This document shows, piece after piece, positions 47,731 to 60,267 of a stretch of DNA of 60,267 nt. Each line of letters opens with the position of its first letter. Position 1 is the first letter of the stretch. The stretch covers positions 1-60,267 of the forward strand of contig NEEC01000179.1 of assembly GCA_002189035.1 (NCBI GenBank). The letters are read 5' to 3'. A program made the position numbers and the translations under genes. The notes under the pieces are model-generated. The model was given only the letters and a program-made list of their open reading frames with translations, was not told the origin of the DNA and searched no databases. The DNA is from Utricularia gibba. Its lineage: Eukaryota; Streptophyta; Magnoliopsida; Lamiales; Lentibulariaceae.

Positions 47731-48947
47731 ATCGATTTGCATCCTTTTGTCCTCATGAGCCATAAAGAATCGCGGGCCCGGACCAAGTTCCTAGCGAGAC
47801 TGGCCGCCACAAAACGAGAAGCTGTTCCTTGAAAAACCATGTAGGCAACACCGAAAACCGAACGTTAATAAATACATCACTTTCTTTGCCGGGCTACAAC
47901 TTACTTTGGGCCAAGGCCTAAGCTGACTTTTTCCGGTTCCAAGTGCCCCAAGACCGCCTCCTCATGTATAAAGTAAGTTGTTAAAAAAATCATGTGGGGT
48001 GCACGTGACATCGTAATTTAAACAAATGCATCATTTTTTAATCGATTTGCATCCAGTTGACCTCATGAGCCATACAGAATCGGGGTCAAGGACCAAGTTC
48101 CCAGCGAGACTGGCCGCCACAAAACGAGAAGCGGTTCCTTGAAAAACCATGTAGGCAGCCCCCGAAAACCGAACGATAATAAATACATCACTTTATTTGC
48201 CGGACTACAACTAACTCTCGGTGCAAGCCAAACCTTACCTTTGTCCGTTCCAGGTGCACCCAAAGACCGCCTCTCAAGTATAAAGTAAGTTGTTGAAAAA
48301 ATCATGTGGGGTGCACGTGATATCGCAATTTAAACAAATGCAACATTGTATTCATCGATTTGCATCCTTTTGTCCTCATGAGCCATAAAGAATCGCGGGC
48401 CGGACCAAGTTCCTAGCGAGACTGGCCGCCACAAAACGAGAAGCTGTTCCTTGAAAAACCATGTAGGCAACACCGAAAACCGAACGTTAATAAATACATC
48501 ACTTTCTTTGCCGGGCTACAACTTACTTTGGGCCAAGGCCTAAGCTGATCTTTTTCCGGTTCCAAGTGCACCCAAAGACCGCCTGTATAAAGTAAGTTGT
48601 TGAAAAAATCATGTGGGGTGCACGTGAAATTTAAACAAATGCAACATTGTATTCATCGATTTGCATCCCTCATGAGCCATAAAGAATCGACCAAGTTCCA
48701 GCGAGACTGGCCGCCACAAAACGAGAAGCTGTTCCTTGAAAAACCATGTAGGCAACACCGAAAACCGAACGTTAATAAATACATCACTTTCTTTGCCGGG
48801 CTACAACTTACTTTGGGCCAAGGCCTAAGCTGATCTTTTCCGGTTCCAAGTGCCCCCAAGACCGCCTTCAAGTATAAAGTAAGTTGTTAAAAAAATCATG
48901 TGGGTGCACGTGACATCGTAATTTAAACAAATGCATCATTTTTTTTA
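47731..48947 (+). repeat. B-A-B run plus one shortened B
   Basis: Starts at 47731 (B), 48041 (A), 48354 (B) and 48655 (B-like). The last unit lost the GGGCCCGG and TTTTGT words and is entered through a reduced junction (CACGTGAAATTTAAAC). Confidence 0.86.
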
Positions 48948-51420
48948 ATCGATTTGCATCCAGTTGACCTCATGAGCCATACAGAATCGGGGTCAAGGAC
49001 CAAGTTCCCAGCGAGACTGGCCGCCACAAAACGAGAAGCGGTTCCTTGAAAAACCATGTAGGCAGCCCCCGAAAACCGAACGATAATAAATACATCACTT
49101 TATTTGCCGGACTACGCAAGCCAAACCTTACCTTTGTCCCGTTCCAGGTGCACCCAAAGACCGCCTGCTCAAGTATAAAGTAAGTTGTTGAAAAAATCAT
49201 GTGGGGTGCACGTGATATCGCAATTTAAACAAATGCAACATTGTATTCATCGATTTGCATCCTTTTGTCCTCATGAGCCATAAAGAATCGCGGGCCCGGA
49301 CCAAGTTCCTAGCGAGACTGGCCGCCACAAAACGAGAAGCTGTTCCTTGAAAAACCATGTAGGCAACACCGAAAACCGAACGTTAATAAATACATCACTT
49401 TCTTTGCCGGGCTACAACTTACTTTGGGCCAAGGCCTAAGCTGACTTTTTCCGGTTCCTGCCCCCAAGACCGCCTCCTCATGTATAAAGTAAGTTGTTAA
49501 AAAAATCATGTGGGGTGCACGTGACATCGTAATTTAAACAAATGCATCATTTTTTTTAATCGATTTGCATCCAGTTGACCTCATGAGCCATACAGAATCG
49601 GGGTCAAGGACCAAGTTCCCAGCGAGACTGGCCGCACAAAACGAGAAGCGGTTCCTTGAAAAACCATGTAGGCAGCCCCCGAAAACCGAACGATAATAAA
49701 TACATCACTTTATTTGCCGGACTACAACTAACTCTCGGGCAAGCCAAACTTACCTTTGTCCCGTTCCAGGTGCACCCAAAGACCGCCTGCTCAAGTATAA
49801 AGTAAGTTGTTGAAAAAATCATGTGGGGTGCACGTGATATCGCAATTTAAACAAATGCAACATTGTATTCATCGATTTGCATCCTTTTGTCCTCATGAGC
49901 CATAAAGATCGCGGGCCCGGACCAAGTTCCTAGCGAGACTGGCCGCCACAAAACGAGAAGCTGTTCCTTGAAAAACCATGTAGGCAACACCGAAAACCGA
50001 ACGTTAATAAATACATCACTTTCTTTGCCGGGCTACAACTTACTTTGGGCCAAGGCCTAAGCTGATCTTTTTCCGGTTCCAAGTGCCCCCAAGACCGCCT
50101 CCTCAAGTATAAAGTAAGTTGTTAAAAAAAATCATGTGGGGTGCACGTGACATCGTAATTTAAACAAATGCATCATTTTTTTTAATCGATTTGCATCCAG
50201 TTGACCTCATGAGCCATACAGAATCGGGGTCAAGGACCAAGTTCCCAGCGAGACTGGCCGCCACAAAACGAGAAGCGGTTCCTTGAAAAACCATGTAGGC
50301 AGCCCCCGAAAACCGAACGATAATAAATACATCACTTTATTTGCCGGACTACAACTAACAAGCCAAACCTTACCTTTGTCCCGTTCCAGGTGCACCCAAA
50401 GACCGCCTCTCAAGTATAAAGTAAGTTGTTGAAAAAAATCATGTGGGGTGCACGTGATATCGCAATTTAAACAAATGCAACATTGTATTCATCGATTTGC
50501 ATCCTTTTGTCCTCATGCCATAAAGAATCGCGGGCCCGGACCAAGTTCCTAGCGAGACTGGCCGCCACAAAACGAGAAGCTGTTCCTTGAAAAACCATGT
50601 AGGCAACACCGAAAACCGAACGTTAATAAATACATCACTTTCTTTGCCGGGCTACAACTTACTTTGGGCAAGGCCTAAGCTGATCTTTTTCCGGTTCCAA
50701 GTGCCCCAAGACCGCCTCCTCAAGTATAAAGTAAGTTGTTGAAAAAATCATGTGGGGTGCACGTGACATCGTAATTTAAACAAATGCATCATTTTTTTTA
50801 ATCGATTTGCATCCAGTTGACCTCATGAGCCATACAGAATCGGGGTCAAGGACCAAGTTCCCAGCGAGACTGGCCGCCACAAAACGAGAAGCGGTTCCTT
50901 GAAAAACCATGTAGGCAGCCCCGAAAACCGAACGATAATAAATACATCACTTTATTTGCCGGACTACAACTAACTTCGGCAAGCCAAACTTACCTTTTTC
51001 CGTTCCAGGTGCACCCAAGACCGCCTCTCAATATAAAGTAAGTTGTTGAAAAAATCATGTGGGGTGCACGTGATATCGCAATTTAAACAAATGCAACATT
51101 GTATTCATCGATTTGCATCCTTTTGTCCTCATGAGCCATAAAGAATCGCGGGCCCGGACCAAGTTCCTAGCGAGACTGGCCGCCACAAAACGAGAAGCTG
51201 TTCCTTGAAAAACCATGTAGGCAACACCGAAAACCGAACGTTAATAAATACATCACTTTCTTTGCCGGGCTACAACTTACTTTGGGCCAAGGCCTAAGCT
51301 GATCTTTTTCCGGTTCCAAGTGCACCCAAAGACCGCCTTCTCAAGTATAAAGTAAGTTGTTGAAAAAATCATGTGGGGTGCACGTGATATCGCAATTTAA
51401 ACAAATGCAACATTGTTTTC
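48948..51420 (+). repeat. Clean A-B block, eight monomers
   Basis: Starts at 48948 (A), 49249 (B), 49559 (A), 49871 (B), 50185 (A), 50491 (B), 50801 (A) and 51107 (B). The A unit at 48948 lost ACAACTAACTCTC (GGACTACGCAAGCC). Confidence 0.9.
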
Positions 51421-53545
51421 ATCGATTTGCATCCTTTTGTCCTCATGAGCCATAAAGAATCGGGGCCCGGACCAAGTTCCAGCGAGACTGGCCGCCACAA
51501 AACGAGAAGCTGTTCCTTGAAAAACCATGTAGGCAACCCGAAAACCGAACGTTAATAAATACATCACTTTCTTTGCCGGGCTACAACTTACTTTGGGCCA
51601 AGGCCTAAGCTGACTTTTCCGGTTCCAAGTGCCCCAAGACCGCCTCCTCAAGTATAAAGTATGTTGTTAAAAATCATGTGGGGTGCACGTGACATCGTAA
51701 TTTAAACAAATGCATCATTTTTTTTAATCGATTTGCATCCAGTTGACCTCATGAGCCATACAGAATCGGGGTCAAGGACCAAGTTCCCAGCGAGACTGGC
51801 CGCCACAAAACGAGAAGCTTCCTTGAAAAACCATGTAGGCAGCCCGAACGATAATAAATACATCACTTTTTGCCGGACTACAACTAACTTCGGCAAGCCA
51901 AGCTGACCTTTTTCCGTTCCAGGTGCACCCAAAGACCGCCTCTCAAGTATAAAGTAAGTTGTTGAAAAAATCATGTGGGGTGCACGTGATATCGCAATTT
52001 AAACAAATGCAACATTGTATTCATCGATTTGCATCCTTTTGTCCTCATGAGCCATAAAGAATCGCGGGCCGGACCAAGTTCCTAGCGAGACTGGCCGCCA
52101 CAAAACGAGAAGCTGTTCCTTGAAAAACCATGTAGGCAACACCGAAAACCGAACGTTAATAAATACATCACTTTCTTTGCCGGGCTACAACTTACTTTGG
52201 GCCAAGGCCTAAGCTGACCTTTTTCCGGTTCCAAGTGCCCCAAGACCGCCTCCTCATGTATAAAGTATGTTGTTAAAAAATCATGTGGGGTGCACGTGAC
52301 ATCGTAATTTAAACAAATGCATCATTTTTTTTAATCGATTTGCATCCAGTTGACCTCATGAGCCATACAGAATCGGGGTCAAGGACCAAGTTCCAGCGAG
52401 ACTGGCCGCCACAAAACGAGAAGCGGTTCCTTGAAAAACCATGTAGGCAGCCCCGAAAACCGAACGATAATAAATACATCACTTTATTTGCCGGACTACA
52501 ACTAACTCTCGGCAAGCCAAACCTTACCTTTGTCCCGTTCCAGGTGCACCCAAAGACCGCTCTCAAGTATAAAGTAAGTTGTTGAAAAAATCATGTGGGG
52601 TGCACGTGATATCGCAATTTAAACAATGCAACATTGTATTCATCGATTTGCATCCTTTTGTCCTCATGAGCCATAAAGAATCGGGGCCCGGACCAAGTTC
52701 CTAGCGAGACTGGCCGCCACAAAACGAGAAGCTGTTCCTTGAAAAACCATGTAGGCAACACCGAAAACCGAACGTTAATAAATACATCACTTTCTTTGCC
52801 GGGCTACAACTTACTTTGGGCCAAGGCCTAAGCTGATCTTTTTCCGGTTCCAAGTGCACCCAAAGACCGCCTTCTCAAGTATAAAGTAAGTTGTTGAAAA
52901 AATCATGTGGGGTGCACGTGACATATAATTTAAACAAATGCATCATTTTTTTTAATCGATTTGCATCCAGTTGACCTCATGAGCCATACAGAATCGGGGC
53001 AAGGACCAAGTTCCCAGCGAGACTGGCCGCCACAAAACGAGAAGCGGTTCCTTGAAAAACCATGTAGGCAGCCCCGAAAACCGAACGTAATAAATACATC
53101 ACTTTTTTGCCGGACTACAACTTACTTTGGCAAGGCCTAAGCTGACTTTTCCGGTTCCAAGTGCCCCCAAGACCGCCTCCTCAAGTATAAAGTAAGTTGT
53201 TAAAAAATCATGTGGGGTGCACGTGATATCGTAATTTAAACAAATGCATCATTTTTTTAATCGATTTGCATCCAGTTGACCTCATGAGCCATAAAGAATC
53301 GGGGCCGGACAAGTTCCCAGCGAGACTGGCCGCCACGAGAAGCTGTTCCTTGAAAAACCATGTAGGCAGCCCCCGAAAACCGAACGTAATAAACATCACT
53401 TTATTTGCCGGGCTACAACTAAAGCCAAACACCTTTTCCGTTCCAGGTGCACCAAAGACCGCCTCTCAAGTATAAAGTAAGTTGTTGAAAAAATCATGTG
53501 GGGTGCACGTGATATCGCAATTTAAACAAATGCAACATTGTATTC
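51421..53545 (+). repeat. Mixed run: hybrids around one B-A-B
   Basis: Starts at 51421 (B-like), 51727 (A head with AGAAGCTTCC and GCAGCCCGAACG, a deletion of the GAAAACC word), 52023 (B), 52334 (A), 52642 (B), 52955 and 53260 (hybrids). At 53260 the CACAAAACG word is reduced to CACGAG and TAAACATC replaces TAAATACATC. Confidence 0.83.
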
Positions 53546-55078
53546 ATCGATTTGCATCCTTTTGTCCTCATGAGCCATAAGAATCGCGGGCCCGGACCAA
53601 GTTCCTAGCGAGACTGGCCGCCACAAAACGAGAAGCTGTTCCTTGAAAAACCATGTAGGCAACACCGAAAACCGAACGTTAATAAATACATCACTTTCTT
53701 TGCCGGCTACAACTTACTTTGGGCCAAGGCCTAAGCTGATCTTTTTCCGGTTCAAGTGCCCCCAAGACCGCCTCCTCAAGTATAAAGTAAGTTGTTGAAA
53801 AAATCATGTGGGGTGCACGTGACATCGTAATTTAAACAAATGCATCATTTTTTTTAATCGATTTGCATCCAGTTGACCTCATGAGCCATACAGAATCGGG
53901 GTCAAGGACCAAGTTCCCAGCGAGACTGGCCGCCACAAAACGAGAAGCGGTTCCTTGAAAAACCATGTAGGCAGCCCCCGAAAACCGAACGATAATAAAT
54001 ACATCACTTTATTTGCCGGACTACAACTAACTCTCGGGCAAGCCAAACCTTACCTTTGTCCCGTTCCAGGTGCACCCAAAGACCGCCTCTCAAGTATAAA
54101 GTAAGTTGAAAAAATCATGTGGGGTGCACGTGATATCGCAATTTAAACAAATGCAACATTGTATTCATCGATTTGCATCCTTTTCCTCATGAGCCATAAA
54201 GAATCGGGCCCGGACCAAGTTCCTAGCGAGACTGGCCGCCACAAAACGAGAAGCTGTTCCTTGAAAAACCATGTAGGCAACACCGAAAACCGAACGTTAA
54301 TAAATACATCACTTTCTTTGCCGGGCTACAACTTACTTTGGGCCAAGGCCTAAGCTGACTTTTTCCGGTTCCAAGTGCCCCAAACCGCCTCTCAAGTATA
54401 AAGTAAGTTGTTAAAAAAATCATGTGGGTGCACGTGACATCATAATTTAAACAAATGCATCATTTTTTTTAATCGATTTGCATCCAGTTGACCTCATGAG
54501 CCATACAGAATCGGGGTCAAGGACCAAGTTCCAGCGAGACTGGCCGCCACAAAACGAGAAGCGGTTCCTTGAAAAACCATGTAGGCAGCCCCCGAAAACC
54601 GAACGTAATAAATACATCACTTTATTTGCCGGACTACAACTTACTTTGGCCAAGGCCTAAGCTGACTTTTTCCGGTTCCAAGTGCCCCCAAGACCGCCTC
54701 CTCAAGTATAAAGTAAGTTGTTAAAAAAATCATGTGGGGTGCACGTGATCGTAATTTAAACAAATGCATCATTTTTTTTAATCGATTTGCATCCTTGACC
54801 TCATGAGCCATAAAGAATCGGGGCAAGGACCAAGTTCCCAGCGAGACTGGCCGCCACAAAACGAGAAGCGGTTCCTTGAAAAACCATGTAGGCAGCCGAA
54901 AACCGAACGTAATAAATACATCACTTTATTTGCCGGACTACAACTAACTGCAAGCCTAAGCTGACCTTTTCCGTTCCAGTGCACCCAAAGACCGCCTCTC
55001 AAGTATAAAGTAAGTTGTTGAAAAAATCATGTGGGGTGCACGTGATATCGCAATTTAAACAAATGCAACATTGTATTC
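53546..55078 (+). repeat. B-A-B run followed by two A-headed hybrids
   Basis: Starts at 53546 (B), 53857 (A), 54167 (B), 54472 (A head with B tail) and 54781 (CCTTGACC head, A body, GCAGCCG). The last two form another A-A step. Confidence 0.84.
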
Positions 55079-56917
55079 ATCGATTTGCATCCTTTTGTCC
55101 TCATGAGCCATAAAGAATCGCGGGCCCGGACCAAGTTCCTAGCGAGACTGGCCGCCACAAAACGAGAAGCTGTTCCTTGAAAAACCATGTAGGCAACACC
55201 GAAACCGAACGTTAATAAATACATCACTTTCTTTGCCGGGCTACAACTTACTTTGGCCAAGGCCTAAGCTGATCTTTTTCCGGTTCCAGTGCCCCAAGAC
55301 CGCCTCTCAAGTATAAAGTATGTTGTTAAAAAAATCATGTGGGGTGCACGTGACATCGTAATTTAAACAAATGCATCATTTTTTTTAATCGATTTGCATC
55401 CAGTTGACCTCATGAGCCATACAGAATCGGGGTCAAGGACCAAGTTCCCAGCGAGACTGGCCGCCACAAAACGAGAAGCGGTTCCTTGAAAAACCATGTA
55501 GGCAGCCCCGAAAACCGAACGATAATAAATACATCACTTTATTTGCCGGACTACAACTTACTTCGGGCAAGCCAAGCTGACCTTTGTCCGTTCCAGTGCA
55601 CCCAAAGACCGCCTCTCAAGTATAAAGTAAGTTGTTGAAAAAATCATGTGGGGTGCACGTGATATCGCAATTTAAACAAATGCAACATTGTATTCATCGA
55701 TTTGCATCCTTTTGCCTCATGAGCCATAAGAATCGCGGGCCCGGACCAAGTTCCTAGCGAGACTGGCCGCCACAAAACGAGAAGCTGTTCCTTGAAAAAC
55801 CATGTAGGCAACACCGAAAACCGAACGTTAATAAATACATCACTTTCTTTGCCGGGCTACAACTTACTTTGGGCCAAGCCTAAGCTGATTTTTCCGGTTC
55901 CAAGTGCACCCAAAGACCGCCTCTCAAGTATAAAGTAAGTTGTTGAAAAAATCATGTGGGTGCACGTGATATCAATTTAAACAAATGCATCATTTTTTTC
56001 AATCGATTTGCATCCTTTTGACCTCATGAGCCATAAAGAATCGGGGCCCGGACCAAGTTCCAGCGAGACTGGCCGCCACAAAACGAGAAGCGTTCCTTGA
56101 AAAACCATGTAGGCAACCCGAAAACCGAACGTTAATAAATACATCACTTTCTTTGCCGGGCTACAACTTACTTTGGGCCAAGGCCTAAGCTGACTTTTTC
56201 CGGTTCCAGTGCACCCAAAGACCGCCTTCTCAAGTATAAAGTAAGTTGTTGAAAAAATCATGTGGGTGCACGTGATATCGCAATTTAAACAAATGCATCA
56301 TTGTATTCATCGATTTGCATCCTTTTGTCCTCATGAGCCATAAAGAATCGGGGCCCGGACCAAGTTCCTAGCGAGACTGGCCGCCACAAAACGAGAAGCG
56401 TTCCTTGAAAAACCATGTAGGCAACACCGAAAACCGAACGTTAATAAATACATCACTTTCTTTGCCGGGCTACAACTTACTTTGGGCCAAGGCCTAAGCT
56501 GATCTTTTTCCGGTTCCAAGTGCACCCAAAGACCGCCTCTCAAGTATAAAGTAAGTTGTTGAAAAAATCATGTGGGGTGCACGTGATATCGAATTTAAAC
56601 AAATGCAACATTGTATTCATCGATTTGCATCCTTTTGACCTCATGAGCCATAAAGAATCGGGGGACCAAGTTCCAGCGAGACTGGCCGCCACAAAACGAG
56701 AAGCTGTTCCTTGAAAAACCATGTAGGCAACCGAAAACCGAACGTTAATAAATACATCACTTTCTTTGCCGGGCTACAACTTACTTTGGGCCAAGGCCTA
56801 AGCTTTTTCCGGTTCCAAGTGCCCCAAAGACCGCCTCTCAAGTATAAAGTAAGTTGTTGAAAAAATCATGTGGGGTGCACGTGATATCGCAATTTAAACA
56901 AATGCAACATTGTATTC
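55079..56917 (+). repeat. B-A-B run followed by three hybrid or B-like monomers
   Basis: Starts at 55079 (B), 55388 (A), 55696 (B), 56002 (hybrid), 56309 (B-like) and 56619 (hybrid). The hybrids show CCTTTTGACC, TTCCAGCG, AGAAGCGTTCC and GCAACCCG. Confidence 0.84.
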
Positions 56918-59900
56918 ATCGATTTGCATCCTTTTGTCCTCATGAGCCATAAAGAATCGCGGGCCCGGACCAAGTTCCTAGCGAGACTGGCCGCCACAAA
57001 ACGAGAAGCTGTTCCTTGAAAAACCATGTAGGCAACACCGAAAACCGAACGTTAATAAATACATCACTTTCTTTGCCGGCTACAACTTACTTTGGGCCAA
57101 GGCCTAAGCTGACCTTTTTCCGGTTCCAAGTGCCCCCAAAGACCGCCTCCTCATGTATAAAGTAAGTTGTTAAAAAAATCATGTGGGGTGCACGTGACAT
57201 CGTAATTTAAACAAATGCATCATTTTTTTTAATCGATTTGCATCCAGTTGACCTCATGAGCCATACAGAATCGGGGTCAAGGACCAAGTTCCCAGCGAGA
57301 CTGGCCGCCACAAAACGAGAAGCGGTTCCTTGAAAAACCATGTAGGCAGCCCCGAAAACCGAACGATAATAAATACATCACTTTATTTGCCGGCTACAAC
57401 TAACTCTCGGTGCAAGCCAAACCTTACCTTTGTCCCGTTCCAGGTGCACCCAAAGACCGCCTGCTCAAGTATAAAGTAAGTTGTTGAAAAAATCATGTGG
57501 GGTGCACGTGATATCGCAATTTAAACAAATGCAACATTGTATTCATCGATTTGCATCCTTTTGTCCTCATGAGCCATAAAGAATCGCGGGCCCGGACCAA
57601 GTTCCTAGCGAGACTGGCCGCCACAAAACGAGAAGCTGTTCCTTGAAAAACCATGTAGGCAAACCGAAAACCGAACGTTAATAAATACATCACTTTCTTT
57701 GCCGGGCTACAACTTACTTTGGGCCAAGGCCTAAGCTGACCTTTTTCCGGTTCCAAGTGCCCCCCAAGACCGCCTCCTCATGTATAAAGTATGTTGTTAA
57801 AAATCATGTGGGGTGCACGTGACATCGTAATTTAAACAAATGCATCATTTTTTTTAATCGATTTGCATCCAGTTGACCTCATGAGCCATACAGAATCGGG
57901 GTCAAGGACCAAGTTCCCAGCGAGACTGGCCGCCACAAAACGAGAAGCGGTTCCTTGAAAAACCATGTAGGCAGCCCCCGAAAACCGAACGTAATAAATA
58001 CATCACTTTTTGCCGGACTACAACTAACTCTCGGGCAAGCCAACCTTACTTTGTCCCGTTCCAGGTGCACCCAAAGACCGCCTCTCAAGTATAAAGTAAG
58101 TTGTTGAAAAAATCATGTGGGGTGCACGTGATATCGCAATTTAAACAAATGCAACATTGTATTCATCGATTTGCATCCTTTTGTCCTCATGAGCCATAAA
58201 GAATCGCGGGCCCGGACCAAGTTCCTAGCGAGACTGGCCGCCACAAAACGAGAAGCTGTTCCTTGAAAAACCATGTAGGCAACACCGAAAACCGAACGTT
58301 AATAAATACATCACTTTCTTTGCCGGGCTACAACTTACTTTGGCCAAGGCCTAAGCTGACCTTTTTCCGGTTCCAAGTGCCCCCCAAGACCGCCTCCTCA
58401 AGTATAAAGTAAGTTGTTAAAAAAAATCATGTGGGGTGCACGTGACATCGTAATTTAAACAAATGCATCATTTTTTTTAATCGATTTGCATCCAGTTGAC
58501 CTCATGAGCCATACATCGGGGTCAAGGACCAAGTTCCCAGCGAGACTGGCCGCCACAAAACGAGAAGCGGTTCCTTGAAAAACCATGTAGGCAGCCCCGA
58601 AAACCGAACGATAATAAATACATCACTTTATTTGCCGGACTACAACTAACTCTCGGTGCAAGCCAACCTTACCTTTGTCCCGTTCCAGTGCACCCAAAGA
58701 CCGCCTCTCAAGTATAAAGTAAGTTGTTGAAAAAATCATGTGGGGTGCACGTGATATCGCAATTTAAACAAATGCAACATTGTATTCATCGATTTGCATC
58801 CTTTTGTCCTCATGAGCCATAAAGAATCGGGCCCGGACCAAGTTCCTAGCGAGACTGGCCGCCACAAAACGAGAAGCTGTTCCTTGAAAAACCATGTAGG
58901 CAACACCGAAAACCGAACGTTAATAAATACATCACTTTCTTTGCCGGGCTACAACTTACTTTGGGCCAAGGCCTAAGCTGACCTTTTTCCGGTTCCAAGT
59001 GCCCCCCAAGACCGCCTCCTCATGTATAAAGTAAGTTGTTAAAAAATCATGTGGGGTGCACGTGACATCGTAATTTAAACAAATGCATCATTTTTTAATC
59101 GATTTGCATCCAGTTGACCTCATGAGCCATACAGAATCGGGGTCAAGGACCAAGTTCCCAGCGAGACTGGCCGCCACAAAACGAGAAGCGGTTCCTTGAA
59201 AAACCATGTAGGCAGCCCCGAAAACCGAACGATAATAAATACATCACTTTATTTGCCGGACTACAACTAACTCTCGGGCAAGCCAAACCTTACCTTTGTC
59301 CCGTTCCAGGTGCACCCAAAGACCGCCTCTCAAGTATAAAGTAAGTTGTTGAAAAAATCATGTGGGGTGCACGTGATATCGCAATTTAAACAAATGCAAC
59401 ATTGTATTCATCGATTTGCATCCTTTTGTCCTCATGAGCCATAAAGAATCGCGGGCCCGGACCAAGTTCCTAGCGAGACTGGCCGCCACAAAACGAGAAG
59501 CTGTTCCTTGAAAAACCATGTAGGCAACACCGAAAACCGAACGTTAATAAATACATCACTTTCTTTGCCGGGCTACAACTTACTTTGGGCCAAGGCCTAA
59601 GCTGACCTTTTTCCGGTTCCAAGTGCCCCCAAGACCGCCTCCTCAAGTATAAAGTAAGTTGTTGAAAAAATCATGTGGGGTGCACGTGACATCGTAATTT
59701 AAACAAATGCATCATTTTTTTTTAATCGATTTGCATCCAGTTGACCTCATGAGCCATACAGAATCGGGGTCAAGGACCAAGTTCCCAGCGAGACTGGCCG
59801 CCACAAAACGAGAAGCGGTTCCTTGAAAAACCATGTAGGCAGCCCCGAAAACCGAACGATAATAAATACATCACTTTATTTGCCGGACTACAACTAACTC

Positions 59901-60267
59901 TCCAAGCCAAACCTTACCTTTGTCCCGTTCCAGGTGCACCCAAGACCGCCTGCTCAAGTATAAAGTAAGTTGTTGAAAAAATCATGTGGGGTGCACGTGA
60001 TATCGCAATTTAAACAAATGCAACATTGTATTCATCGATTTGCATCCTTTTGTCCTCATGAGCCATAAAGAATCGCGGGCCCGGACCAAGTTCCTAGCGA
60101 GACTGGCCGCCACAAAACGAGAAGCTGTTCCTTGAAAAACCATGTAGGCAACACCGAAAAACCGAACGTTAATAAATACATCACTTTCTTTGCCGGGCTA
60201 CAACTTACTTTGGGCCAAGGCCTAAGCTGATCTTTTTCCGGTTCCAAGTGCCCCCCAAGACCGCCTC
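56918..60267 (+). repeat. Clean A-B block running off the right edge, eleven monomers
   Basis: Starts at 56918 (B), 57232 (A), 57545 (B), 57857 (A), 58165 (B), 58480 (A), 58788 (B), 59098 (A), 59410 (B), 59725 (A) and 60034 (B, cut at CGCCTC by the window end). B-to-B spacings are 620-627 bp. It is among the most regular blocks and gives a good estimate of the higher-order period. Confidence 0.92.

Larger units (their letters stand above)
1..60267 (+). repeat. Satellite DNA array, two-monomer (A-B) higher-order repeat of about 622 bp
   Basis: The entire window is built from one satellite family. Each monomer can be started at the shared word ATCGATTTGCATCC, which recurs every 300-313 bp (for example 324, 634, 940, 1253, 18211, 18526, 18837, 59410, 59725 and 60034). 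I located about 197 starts, counting hybrid and broken ones, all in the same orientation. Types A and B alternate, giving a 620-630 bp pair in clean regions. No unique sequence breaks the array and neither edge is reached. Long homogeneous arrays with higher-order structure are typical of centromeric or pericentromeric heterochromatin. Position on a chromosome and species are not shown by the sequence. I do not recognise the family by name. Confidence 0.97.

Noticed and set aside
1-60267. CRISPR array
   Set aside because: Repeats are adjacent with no unique spacers, and the unit is about 311 bp, an order of magnitude too long.
1-60267. Telomere repeats, rDNA or 5S-derived satellite
   Set aside because: No TTAGGG- or TTTAGGG-type runs were seen, and I do not see the conserved 5S promoter words or known rRNA segments.

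Overview
The whole 60 kb window is tandem satellite DNA. I find no protein-coding gene, RNA gene, transposon, telomere repeat or unique sequence. About 197 monomers of roughly 300-313 bp run head to tail in one orientation, and the array runs off both ends of the window. This points to a eukaryotic heterochromatic locus (centromeric, pericentromeric or subtelomeric). The species cannot be named from the sequence: the base composition of a reference unit is about 45% GC, and CpG is not depleted.

Layout. Two monomer types alternate. Type A carries CCAGTTGACC, CATACAGAATCGGGGTCAAGG, TTCCCAGCG, AGCGGTTCC, GCAGCCCCCG and GAACGATAAT, and ends in GATATCGCAA. Type B carries CCTTTTGTCC, CATAAAGAATCGCGGGCCC, TTCCTAGCG, AGCTGTTCC, GCAACACCG and GAACGTTAAT, and ends in GACATCGTAA. 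An A-B pair is a higher-order repeat of about 622 bp. Clean A-B alternation dominates 1-3.1, 3.4-6.2, 13.2-16.3, 17.6-20.4, 21.6-25.7, 33.8-35.1, 43.4-47.1, 48.9-51.4 and 56.9-60.3 kb. Each monomer is itself an old duplication of a unit of about 150 bp, so the order is roughly 150, 311 and 622 bp.

Interruptions. Between clean blocks are runs of one to five hybrid monomers that mix A and B marks. In these the base that separates A from B is often simply missing (for example AGAAGCGTTCC where A has AGAAGCGGTTCC and B has AGAAGCTGTTCC). Gene conversion should copy one base or the other, not delete it, so I read many hybrids as consensus blending of collapsed reads in a long-read assembly. Several zones (16.86-17.35, 25.75-26.40, 28.26-28.44, 29.57-29.78 and 30.80-31.45 kb) are truncated or shuffled mosaics of the same satellite and are the least trustworthy bases here.

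No exciting new gene system is present. What deserves attention is the nested repeat structure, the assembly-blending signature, regional subtypes of the B-to-A junction, and motifs repeated in nearly every monomer (ATTTGCAT, CACGTG, TATAAA, AATAAA). Short open reading frames occur on both strands, but they are by-products of the repeat and no frame is conserved.
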